Assembly: GCF_014333615.1 (NCBI RefSeq)
Contig: NZ_JACSCY010000004.1
Coordinates: forward strand, 124,001 to 188,000
DNA from: Hymenobacter citatus
GTDB taxonomy: Bacteria; Bacteroidota; Bacteroidia; Cytophagales; Hymenobacteraceae
Direction of reading: 5' to 3'
DNA: 64,000 bases
Below the pieces are notes generated by a model, which saw nothing but the letters and a program-made list of their open reading frames with translations, made no database searches and was not told the origin of the DNA. The translations under genes were made by a program, and so were the position numbers. This document shows positions 8,908 to 16,229 of the stretch, piece after piece. Position 1 is the stretch's first letter. Every line of letters begins with the position of its first letter.

Positions 8908-9549
8908 TTAACTGCCGAAGCCGCCCAGCTGTACTACCTGCTTTTTAAGGGGCGAATAGGCAATCCGTCGGCGGTCCTCTTTCCCTACCAGATATTGAAA
9001 GCCAATAGCATCTGCGCGGCGCTGAACGTCGGCCCACGTGTCGCGGTCGAGGGGGTTGCCGGCGGGGAAAGGAGTTGAAGAGGGTAGGGCAGGCTGATGA
9101 AAGTTCTTATCAGCAAAAAAATCATCCATACGGCGGCGCACGTACGCCTCGCGGGCCCCAGGGGTGGGGGGCGTGGTACCAGCCATGTCGTAGACCATAG
9201 AAGCCTCCAGATCGGCGGCTGACAGCCTTTCATGAAAAATTACCTGTCCGGTGTGGTCAGTGATAGTGAAGTCTATTTGGCCGCTTAAAACATCCTGGCC
9301 GCGCAATACCAGCCGAAACACGTCGGGTATGCTGGGAGTGGAAAAGTCATGTCGCTTCTGTACCACTTTCAGCGTGTCAGACTGAGCCGACACCTTACCG
9401 GCACGGGCGGTATCGGGTGCTTCCAGCGGCGTAGTAGCAGCGGCAGTCGTCGTATCGGCAGCGAGGGGAGAAGGAGCCGAATATTGGCTACTTTGTTGAT
9501 AACAGGCACTGGTGAGCAGTAGGCAGGAGAAAGCAATGAGAGGGCGCAT
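8908..9549 (-). CDS. Lipoprotein of unknown function
   Basis: A 213-residue predicted lipoprotein. I take the ATG at 9549 because it begins a clean lipoprotein signal (MRPLIAFSCLLLTSAC); the frame is open upstream to 9816, but that part overlaps the end of the UbiA gene in another frame and looks artefactual. After a Ser/Thr/Ala-rich linker (residues 20-60) the protein has a conserved-looking core (DVFRLVLRGQDVLSGQIDFTITDHTGQVIF) and ends KKQVVQLGGFGS. No known domain recognised. Confidence 0.75.
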   Translation of the reverse strand: MRPLIAFSCLLLTSACYQQSSQYSAPSPLAADTTTAAATTPLEAPDTARAGKVSAQSDTLKVVQKRHDFSTPSIPDVFRLVLRGQDVLSGQIDFTITDHTGQVIFHERLSAADLEASMVYDMAGTTPPTPGAREAYVRRRMDDFFADKNFHQPALPSSTPFPAGNPLDRDTWADVQRRADAIGFQYLVGKEDRRRIAYSPLKKQVVQLGGFGS

Positions 9550-9617
9550 ACTGTAGAGGAGGAGTGGACGAGCTAGTTTAATACGGCAAGGTCTTGCTTG
9601 GCGTTTTCGGCTACTCG

Positions 9618-10502
9618 TTACCACCAGCGCCAGAGCAACATCGCCACAAACGCCGCGCTCATACACAGCGACGATACTTGGTTCATGCGCATGGTATAAT
9701 CGAAATTGGCGGCGCTGGCATCGTGCCACACCAACCAGATCCAGCGGCCAAACAGCCCAACTACGGGTAGGGTAGCCACCAAAAACAGCAGCGCATGCGG
9801 CCACTCCTGGCGCCACGTATACACGGCCACCAACAGGGCTGCCCCCGCACCCAACGCCGCGCCCGCAAACACAAACGTGCCCCGAATGCCCAGGCGAAGG
9901 CTCAGCGTCCGGTCACCACGTTGAGCATCTTCTTGATGCTGATATACTTGCGTGAGGGGATAGGAGCCGCACAAAAACAAGGTGCTCACGAGGGCAAGCA
10001 GCAAGTTGCTAGAGTCCAGAATAACCGCTGGAGAAGCGCCTACCCCTATCTGCGTTATTAGAAATGTATAGGCCCCCTGAAACACCACCACCACCAGCGT
10101 ACTCACGAGCGGGTACTTTTTCAAGCGGATGCCCTCGTAGCTATACGCCTTCGATACCAGCAGATACACGGCCACTAAACCCGCGAAGGGTAAGGACAAG
10201 AGTGCCCCGCCCAGCACAGCCAGCGCATCGAACAGCCACACCAAATGCAGCAATTCCCGCGACACAGGCGGCGGCTGACGCAGGCCGCCGATGCTGCCTT
10301 CGTCGCGGTCGTAGTAGCTATTGTAGCCGTTGGACGCAGGGTAGGCCAGCAGGTGCAGCACCACAAACACGCCCACCGCCCGCCATAAGCTAAATGGCTC
10401 CCGCAAGGCGCTCAGCCCAAACCAGAACACAGGCATCAGGTACACCGAAAATGGAATCCGCAATAGCGGCAGCGCCCGACGGTAGGAAGTCAGAAGTAAC
10501 AA
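9618..10502 (-). CDS. UbiA-family prenyltransferase
   Basis: A 294-residue multi-pass membrane protein of the UbiA superfamily, which transfers prenyl groups to aromatic or other acceptors. The first Asp-rich motif is NGYNSYYDRDEGS (residues about 58-70, pattern N-x3-D-x-D/E), and hydrophobic segments follow at regular intervals. The second Asp motif is weaker (YQHQEDAQRGD, around residue 190). The frame has no ATG near its start; the reading given begins at a TTG at 10502, after an in-frame stop further upstream, so the exact start is uncertain. It lies downstream of a methyltransferase and two membrane-protein genes in the same direction. The acceptor substrate cannot be told: menaquinone, heme O and homogentisate enzymes all share this fold. 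Confidence 0.82.
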   Translation of the reverse strand: MLLLTSYRRALPLLRIPFSVYLMPVFWFGLSALREPFSLWRAVGVFVVLHLLAYPASNGYNSYYDRDEGSIGGLRQPPPVSRELLHLVWLFDALAVLGGALLSLPFAGLVAVYLLVSKAYSYEGIRLKKYPLVSTLVVVVFQGAYTFLITQIGVGASPAVILDSSNLLLALVSTLFLCGSYPLTQVYQHQEDAQRGDRTLSLRLGIRGTFVFAGAALGAGAALLVAVYTWRQEWPHALLFLVATLPVVGLFGRWIWLVWHDASAANFDYTMRMNQVSSLCMSAAFVAMLLWRWW

Positions 10503-10625
10503 TGAGTAATTGAAATAAGAATCAGCAGGCGGTTATTCGCGCAGCTTGCGGCATGCTTTCTATACTGGTGCAGCAGATGGTTGTGTTGGAAGCCGCACCA
10601 ATAGAATTGCCCCCAATTTTAATTC
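10503..10625. repeat. Intergenic region with AT-rich inverted flanks
   Basis: At the left end AATGAGTAATTGAAATAAGA and at the right end TTTTAATTCTTAATTTTCAA form imperfect inverted flanks around a GC-richer centre. A similar arrangement of AATTATGAATT-type flanks is found at 27629-27735. It may be a degenerate interspersed element. Confidence 0.4.
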
Positions 10626-11432
10626 TTAATTTTCAACTTCTACTCGATGCTTCGGCCAGCCCGTAAGGTAGAGCACCTGAGAGCCAGACCAGTGGCGGGC
10701 CTTGCCCACGCGCCATTCAAACGCGCCGGTAGGGTCGGCGCGGCGGGTTAGAGCCAAGAGTTGGTCGGGTGGGTACAAGCGTAGAATCGATACCACACCG
10801 TCCCAGATGGTGCACACCGGAATGAGGGGGATGAGGTAGGTGAACAGCAGCCGGCTCCAGCGAAATGGTCTGACAAACGGTGTAATACACAGCAACGCAA
10901 TGGGCATGACGAAAGCTGCCAGCGCCACTTCGTGCCAATGCTTGCCGGCCCCCTCAAACACGCCAATGCCCGCTCGTTGCCGCACGGCGTCGGCCAATAT
11001 GGCCTCGGCCACTGCAGGCGAAAAATGATGAAAAGCCGAAAACACCACCCGAAACCCCGATAGCGTGGCCGGCACACGGGTAGCATCCACGGGGGTAGGC
11101 ATGAATGTAAGGCCGCCGCCCGTGCGCTCGTGTAGGTGTTGCCAGGCGGTGGGCTGGGGGTAGAGGTCGGTGAGGATAACGCCTAGTTGGGGTAGGCCTG
11201 TTGCCTGCAACTCCCGCCAGACGCCCTCCGTACCGCCGCCTGCGCCCGCACACAGCTCCAGCAGTTGGGTTTGGTTGGTGTGTTGGAGTGCCTCGCGCAG
11301 GAGGGAAACGATAGGCTGGTAGATTTTCAGCCCCGAAATCATGAAGCGCAGGTAGTCCATCATGCCCGCCCGCACCGCCTCCGGAAACCACGGCAGGTCT
11401 TCAAACTCGAATAGTTGCAAGCGTAGCTTCAT
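10626..11432 (-). CDS. Class I SAM-dependent methyltransferase, membrane-associated
   Basis: A 268-residue protein. Residues about 45-150 are a Rossmann-type methyltransferase domain: motif I LLELCAGAGGGTEGVW, motif II VILTDLYPQ, and VVFSAFHHFSP in the motif IV region. After this come two hydrophobic segments (around residues 165-215, LAAFVMPIALLCITPF and LLFTYLIPLIPVCTIW), which suggest anchoring in the membrane. The start codon overlaps the stop of the upstream gene by 4 bases (ATGA), showing translational coupling. With the downstream UbiA gene it may modify a lipid or quinone-like compound; that is inference from position only. Confidence 0.82.
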   Translation of the reverse strand: MKLRLQLFEFEDLPWFPEAVRAGMMDYLRFMISGLKIYQPIVSLLREALQHTNQTQLLELCAGAGGGTEGVWRELQATGLPQLGVILTDLYPQPTAWQHLHERTGGGLTFMPTPVDATRVPATLSGFRVVFSAFHHFSPAVAEAILADAVRQRAGIGVFEGAGKHWHEVALAAFVMPIALLCITPFVRPFRWSRLLFTYLIPLIPVCTIWDGVVSILRLYPPDQLLALTRRADPTGAFEWRVGKARHWSGSQVLYLTGWPKHRVEVEN

Positions 11433-11935
11433 GCGGCCGAGTAATGTGGCAATAGGTCATGGTTGACGTATACCGCTGCTACTAAAGCCGCTACCAGCCA
11501 GGGTAGGCTAATAGGTAGGCTCACCCAGCACACAACAAACAGCACATCGAAGTGAAAACTGCCCAACTTGCTGTACTCAGCTAGCAACCAGTAGCAGCCA
11601 TACACCGCAAAAAACACCGCCACGAAACTCACAAAAATTCGGATGGTACCCCACAGCAAAGCCATTCGCTGCTCCGTCGAATCAGGTAGGAGGGCTGAGC
11701 GTATAAATAGCCATTTCATATGCAGGATGCGGAAGCATCCTGCTAAGAAAGCCCAAAAACCACCACAGAGCGAAAGGCATAGGTGACCCCAAAAGCCCAT
11801 TGGAGTATCAGCTACTACCAGAAGCACAAACCCTAGCACGGTGCCGCCCCATGTGGTGTGCCACAAGTGCTGCCAGACCCTTTTTAGAGCCAAGTTGTTT
11901 TTCCGAATGTCCTTCATTGCCAACGTATCGTCCAT
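11429..11935 (-). CDS. Integral membrane protein, unknown function
   Basis: A 168-residue protein with four predicted membrane segments (about residues 28-45, 50-68, 97-117 and 125-155). No family recognised. A second ATG six codons downstream is possible as start. It overlaps the methyltransferase start by 4 bases and is therefore probably part of the same operon as the methyltransferase and UbiA genes. Confidence 0.7.
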   Translation of the reverse strand: MDDTLAMKDIRKNNLALKRVWQHLWHTTWGGTVLGFVLLVVADTPMGFWGHLCLSLCGGFWAFLAGCFRILHMKWLFIRSALLPDSTEQRMALLWGTIRIFVSFVAVFFAVYGCYWLLAEYSKLGSFHFDVLFVVCWVSLPISLPWLVAALVAAVYVNHDLLPHYSAA

Positions 11936-12010
11936 GGGCAGGCGGCAGAGCAGCGCCGGATATGCCCTACTGCTACGCCGACTTCGCCTGAAACGTTAGC
12001 TGCTACCCGC

Positions 12011-12430
12011 TTAGGCGTTCTGGAAACGCGGTGGTGCTGGCTCGCATAGAAAATACACCGCCGCCAAAGCCGCCGCCAGATATGGCAACGACATGGTGAG
12101 TAGGCTGCGCAGATCAACCACTGGCAAATGATGCATCACAAAAAAGTTGGTCAATGCGTAGCATCCTACTACAGCCACAGTGCCAATGGTGCGCCGGGCC
12201 GAGCAGGTAGGCAACTGCCCTAGCAACCTGAACAAGGGTACACACAAGGGTAGCACTGCCAAAGAAACCAAAGCCGCCAATAAGCCACTGAACAGGCCAA
12301 TAGAAAAATCAGCAGCGCGGTCGAGTGCAAAGTCAAGTGTCAGCAGCACGGTGCCGCCCAGATTGCTGAGTAGCCACAACGATAACGCCTTGCGCAAAGA
12401 GTAGTTGGTTAGTGAAGTAGAAAATAACAT
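12011..12430 (-). CDS. Integral membrane protein, unknown function
   Basis: A 139-residue protein with four hydrophobic segments (near residues 15-35, 42-68, 80-100 and 108-128), ending in a short hydrophilic tail. It has the same size class and topology as the product of the next gene downstream (11429-11935), and both contain a GGTVL segment near the start of the first membrane region, so the two may be distant paralogs. First gene of the minus-strand cluster. Confidence 0.68.
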   Translation of the reverse strand: MLFSTSLTNYSLRKALSLWLLSNLGGTVLLTLDFALDRAADFSIGLFSGLLAALVSLAVLPLCVPLFRLLGQLPTCSARRTIGTVAVVGCYALTNFFVMHHLPVVDLRSLLTMSLPYLAAALAAVYFLCEPAPPRFQNA

Positions 12431-12870
12431 ATAATGAAGCAGTAAAGAGTTGGAAAAAGTAGTGACGAAACGAGAGTTAAAAAGAATTTCTATTTTCTGG
12501 AAGCATTTCCCAAAAATGGGAAAAGTGAAACTGTATCTTGATTTTATATACGAAAGGGCGGTTTTACAGGATTTTTATCATTTGGAACTTTTTTTACGAA
12601 GTGCCTCATAACACCCAATCCAGGGCTTTTTATTGTAATTTTTTTACGGGCCGGCATATGCATAGCATGCAGCACTGCTATACGCTTATCTGTTGGGGCA
12701 ATAAAAAATAGAACATGAAGAAGTACCGGCCAATAGAACGTCCCATTTTGATAGTAGCTGTTAGTCGCAGATTGGCCAATACCTAGGTGTTCTACCACAC
12801 AGTTAGAAGAGGGTATTTGGAAATGATGAATCTATTCACAAGCTTTGCATCACAAAGTGCTCTGTACGCT
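12431..12870. other. AT-rich intergenic region upstream of two divergent units
   Basis: 440 bases with clearly lower GC than the surroundings. I see no gene; an 84-codon GTG-initiated minus-strand frame (12544-12798) has no recognisable similarity. The right end contains the CTTTG-N5-CAAAG dyad annotated separately. Confidence 0.5.
12842..12858. promoter_or_regulatory. Putative operator dyad CTTTG-N5-CAAAG (site 1)
   Basis: GCTTTGCATCACAAAGT is an inverted repeat with a 5-base spacer, located 12 bases before the ATG at 12871. The same arrangement occurs at 13833-13849 before the next transcription unit. Both flank the winged-helix regulator gene at 13515, so autoregulation is the simplest reading. 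Confidence 0.55.
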
Positions 12871-13518
12871 ATGAAGCCAGTTACTGATCCGCTCGCCCAA
12901 CTCACGGAAATCCGCGCTATTATGGAGCGCTCGTCGCGGTTCATCTCGCTTAGCGGCCTGTCGGGGGTAGGGGCGGGAATAGTGGCGCTGGCTGGGGTAG
13001 GCGTGGGTAACTGGTACCTTAATAGTCAGTACGGCGAAGGCGGCTTTATGCGACTAATGAATGGCAACTACGCCAGTCGACTGGAAGCCCTACCGTTTCT
13101 GCTAGGTTTGGCGGCCATTATTATTGTGTTGGCACTAGGCGTGGCTTTCTTCTTCACCCAGCGCCGCGCCCGGCAAAACGGTATAGCTTTGTGGGGGCCA
13201 CTGGGGCGGCGGCTGGCACTCAGCCTGGCCATTCCGCTGACGGCAGGTGGGTTGTTTTGCTTGATGCTTTACCTGCGCGGAGCCGCCGGACTGGTGATAC
13301 CAGGCATGTTGTTGTTTTACGGTCTGGCCTTGCTCAATGCTAGCAAGTATACTTTGGATGAAATCCGTTGGCTGGGTCTCACCCAAATTGGGCTAGGACT
13401 GCTCGCAACCTTGCTTCCGGTTTGGGGGTTACTGTTCTTTGCCTTCGGGTTTGGGCTGTGCCACATCGGCTACGGCCTGCTCATGTATAACCGTTACGAA
13501 CGTTCCCGCCCCGCGTGA
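12871..13518 (+). CDS. Membrane protein, partner of winged-helix regulator
   Basis: A 215-residue protein with a short cytoplasmic N-terminus (LAQLTEIRAIMERSSRFISLSGLSG) and about six membrane segments. This N-terminal pattern is, as I recall, typical of a Bacteroidota family that is regularly encoded next to small winged-helix regulators. I chose the ATG at 12871: it keeps the conserved N-terminus and leaves the operator-like dyad at 12842-12858 outside the gene. ATGs at 12823 and 12826 would add 15-16 residues without obvious similarity. The stop overlaps the start of the regulator gene by 4 bases (GTGA), so the two are translationally coupled. Confidence 0.75.
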   Translation: MKPVTDPLAQLTEIRAIMERSSRFISLSGLSGVGAGIVALAGVGVGNWYLNSQYGEGGFMRLMNGNYASRLEALPFLLGLAAIIIVLALGVAFFFTQRRARQNGIALWGPLGRRLALSLAIPLTAGGLFCLMLYLRGAAGLVIPGMLLFYGLALLNASKYTLDEIRWLGLTQIGLGLLATLLPVWGLLFFAFGFGLCHIGYGLLMYNRYERSRPA

Positions 13519-13811
13519 AGTACGCCATTCATACGCTCAATAAAGCTTTCGATAACCGCGTGCGGCTAGGCGTCATGGCCGTGCTCATGACCACCGACTC
13601 GGTGAGCTTCAACGACTTGAAAGAAGCCCTGGACCTCACCGATGGCAATCTGGCCAGCCACGTATCGGCCCTGGAAAAAGCCGGCTACGTGACCGTCAGC
13701 AAGCAGTTTGTGGGCAAGAAGCCCAATACCACCTACACCGCTTCAAGCGAAGGCAAGCAAGCCTTTCAGGACCACCTGAATGCTCTGGAAAAGCTACTGA
13801 AAGGAGGGTAA
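13515..13811 (+). CDS. Winged-helix transcriptional regulator (MarR/ArsR-like)
   Basis: A 98-residue DNA-binding protein with GTG start. It reads as a single winged-helix domain: helices from LGVMAVLMTTDSVSFNDLKEAL, recognition helix GNLASHVSALEKAGYVTV and wing FVGKKPNTTYTASSEG. It has no visible ligand-binding domain. The same architecture (one wHTH domain, PF13601-like) is common in Bacteroidota. It is translationally coupled to the upstream membrane protein. The CTTTG-N5-CAAAG dyads on both sides are candidate targets. Confidence 0.85.
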   Translation: MKYAIHTLNKAFDNRVRLGVMAVLMTTDSVSFNDLKEALDLTDGNLASHVSALEKAGYVTVSKQFVGKKPNTTYTASSEGKQAFQDHLNALEKLLKGG

Positions 13812-13832
13812 GCTCTTTTTTTTTGTGCATAA

Positions 13833-13849
13833 ACTTTGAAATACAAAGT
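13833..13849. promoter_or_regulatory. Putative operator dyad CTTTG-N5-CAAAG (site 2)
   Basis: ACTTTGAAATACAAAGT is a perfect 6-bp inverted repeat with a 5-base centre, 19 bases before the ATG at 13869. It matches the dyad at 12842 in half-site and spacing. Confidence 0.6.
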
Positions 13850-13868
13850 ACTTTAATAAAAATAAATT

Positions 13869-15512
13869 ATGGCAACTTATTCACCCAGCGCTGCCTACCA
13901 TTCTGTAGCTGCACCCACCGCGCCGCCTTTTCCGCTCACGGCCCTGCAAAAGCTAGCCTTGCCAGTAGGCGCCATCCTATTTGATGTTTTGTTCTGGCAC
14001 GAGCGCATGGCGCTAAATATGCTGGTATACACAGTATTTGTGCTGGGCGTGAGCGTAGCCGGACTGCCACGCACGGCACCACAATGGCGCTCGGGCTATT
14101 GCTGGCTGCTGCTGCTAGGCACCATACTGAGCGCCTGCTTGGTGGCCGTGTACGCCTCCGGGGCAGCGCAGTTGGCGGCGGTGGTATCGTTGGCCGGGTG
14201 GTTGGGCTACCGCAACCAGCCCCACTTGCGCCTGGTGCTCTACGCTGTGTTCACGGGCTTGCTGAACCTGGGGCCGGCCACACAGCGCCTGTTCCAACTG
14301 CTGCGCTTGCCAGCCAACCTGAGCGACAGGGTAGGACGGGGCTGGTTCTATGGTCGGCTGCTGCTATTGCCGCTGGTGGCGCTGGTAGGCTTTCACTTGC
14401 TGTTCGTGCTGGCCAATCCGAAGTACGAAGCCCTCACGACGCGATTCTGGGAGATAGTAGGCGAGGCCCTGGACCTGCTATTCAGCCGATTGTCGGTGCC
14501 GCACGTGTTGTTTTTTCTGCTAGGGTTGGTGCTTACGGCGGGGGCGCTGCTAGTCCTACCCATTCATTACTTCATCGACCGTGAGTCGCGCTTCGGAGAA
14601 TTTGTGCAGCGGCAGCGCGACCGGGTAGCCTCGCTGGGCGTGCGTCGCCCCGATTTTCGCACCGACCGTTTTCCACCCCTGGGCCTGCGGCGTGAGTACT
14701 TAATAGCCATGAGCCTGCTAGTGCTAATGAACCTGCTGCTACTCGTGGTCAACCTCATCGACATCAGCTGGATCTGGATAGATTTCCGACCTTCTGCCAG
14801 CTTCGACCTCACGCAGTTCGTGCATGAAGGCACGTATGTACTCATTCTGAGCATCTTGGTAGCCATGGGGATTGTGCTGTGGTTTTTCCGACGCAACCTC
14901 AACTTCTACCCTCGGGGCTTGCCTACCCTGCGGTGGCTGGCTACCGTGTGGGTGGTGCAGAACGCGGTGCTGGCTGTGTCGGTGGGGCTGCGCAACTACT
15001 ACTATATTGTATACACGGGCCTTGCCTACAAGCGCATCGGCGTGTATGGCTTCCTACTGCTGACGTTCTTCGGCCTGCTCACGGTGCTATTGAAAATCTG
15101 GCAGCGGCGCTCGGCCTACTCTCTGGTGCGCCTGAACATGCTGGCCGCCTACGCGGTGCTGCTCCTGCTGGCTGCCGGCAACTGGGAAAGCTGGATGGTG
15201 CGCTACAACCTGCAACCCCGCTTCCACCGCGTCGACTACGGTTTCTTACTGGATATGCCCGACCGTGTGTTGCCCGAGCTGGCTGCTGCGGCGTCTACCC
15301 TCGTCGGCCGCGAGCTAGTGCAGGAAAACAACTACAACCAGTGGGTAGCCCTACCCGAAACCGAGGCGCAGTCCCGACTGCACCAGCGCATCCAAAACTT
15401 TCGGGCGCTGGAAGCCCAACGCCACTGGCCCAGCCGCTCCTGGGCCGATTGGCAGGCTATACAAACCCTCAAAGCAAACCCAGCTGCTCATGTTTCTCAA
15501 CCTCGCCCTTAG
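13869..15512 (+). CDS. DUF4153/DUF4173-like multi-pass membrane protein
   Basis: A 547-residue integral membrane protein with about ten hydrophobic segments. The C-terminal half carries the pattern LRNYYYIVYTGLAYKRIGVYGFLLLTFFGLLTVLLKIW and NWESWMVRYNL, which I associate with the DUF4153/DUF4173 group. The biochemical function is unknown. It follows the winged-helix regulator and has its own operator-like dyad, so it is probably part of the same regulated locus. The next small gene starts inside its last 23 bases. Confidence 0.8.
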   Translation: MATYSPSAAYHSVAAPTAPPFPLTALQKLALPVGAILFDVLFWHERMALNMLVYTVFVLGVSVAGLPRTAPQWRSGYCWLLLLGTILSACLVAVYASGAAQLAAVVSLAGWLGYRNQPHLRLVLYAVFTGLLNLGPATQRLFQLLRLPANLSDRVGRGWFYGRLLLLPLVALVGFHLLFVLANPKYEALTTRFWEIVGEALDLLFSRLSVPHVLFFLLGLVLTAGALLVLPIHYFIDRESRFGEFVQRQRDRVASLGVRRPDFRTDRFPPLGLRREYLIAMSLLVLMNLLLLVVNLIDISWIWIDFRPSASFDLTQFVHEGTYVLILSILVAMGIVLWFFRRNLNFYPRGLPTLRWLATVWVVQNAVLAVSVGLRNYYYIVYTGLAYKRIGVYGFLLLTFFGLLTVLLKIWQRRSAYSLVRLNMLAAYAVLLLLAAGNWESWMVRYNLQPRFHRVDYGFLLDMPDRVLPELAAAASTLVGRELVQENNYNQWVALPETEAQSRLHQRIQNFRALEAQRHWPSRSWADWQAIQTLKANPAAHVSQPRP

Positions 15513-15714
15513 TCTGCTCGCGCTGCTGAGTTGCGGCGGTGGGGTAGTGGTCTTGGCCGTGGTACTCACCTGGCAGGAGCACGCCGCCACCCCCGATGTG
15601 CGCTGGCGGCGGCTGGTGTACTTGGTACTACCCGTTACGGCGCTGGTAGCGGGCCTTATGCTTGGGTCATTGACGTTGGTTTTTCGGTATTGGACGCCGG
15701 CTGTGGCGGGATAA
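15490..15714 (+). CDS. Small membrane protein
   Basis: A 74-residue protein with two hydrophobic segments (residues 3-27 and 44-68) separated by a short polar loop. It overlaps the end of the DUF4153/DUF4173 gene by 23 bases in another frame and is followed after 6 bases by a further membrane-protein gene, consistent with an operon. No family recognised. Confidence 0.6.
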   Translation: MFLNLALSLLALLSCGGGVVVLAVVLTWQEHAATPDVRWRRLVYLVLPVTALVAGLMLGSLTLVFRYWTPAVAG

Positions 15715-15720
15715 TTCCTT

Positions 15721-16074
15721 ATGTTTTATCTACTGGTTGAGGCTGGGTACTTCCTGCTACGAGCGTTTCGCCTGATTCCGGCGTTGCTATGGTGGGCACT
15801 GGCAGGATTGGTATTTGCTGGTTTGAATCTAGCGTTGCAGGATGAAGTGTGGCCCAACACGCCCGCCGCCGCGCCCGCTGCGGAGCTGCTAGCACTGAGT
15901 TGCCTACCCGTGGCACAATGGGGGATGATCATCACCCTGGAGAGAATCCGGCGCACCGTGCGACATACCTTCTGGTGGGCCTGTTGGTCGTTGGCATGGC
16001 TGCTGAGTATCTTGGCGTTTGCTGGGTTGGTACTTCTGTGCGTGTTTGGTGGTATAGAAGTGCTGAGGCAATAG
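15721..16074 (+). CDS. Small membrane protein
   Basis: A 117-residue protein with three or four hydrophobic segments (about residues 3-40, 55-70 and 85-112). It is probably the last gene of the 13869-16074 unit. No family recognised; a minus-strand frame of identical length overlaps it, but the plus frame has the membrane-protein character and fits the operon. Confidence 0.55.
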   Translation: MFYLLVEAGYFLLRAFRLIPALLWWALAGLVFAGLNLALQDEVWPNTPAAAPAAELLALSCLPVAQWGMIITLERIRRTVRHTFWWACWSLAWLLSILAFAGLVLLCVFGGIEVLRQ

Positions 16075-16229
16075 AACATCAGCGAAAACCAGTGGGCCCG
16101 ATACGGTCGGGCTACATCTGTGCGTTGAAGGGCTTTGCCTACCGTTCTGTGCCCGCCCGCGCCTAATCTGGTATATTTGTACCTGCCAGGCCCCTACCCG
16201 TTGCGCGGGCCGGTCCCAACGCGCTCCGC

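Noticed and set aside
12544-12798. 84-codon minus-strand frame in the AT-rich gap
   Set aside because: GTG start, no recognisable similarity, no neighbour support; left unannotated.
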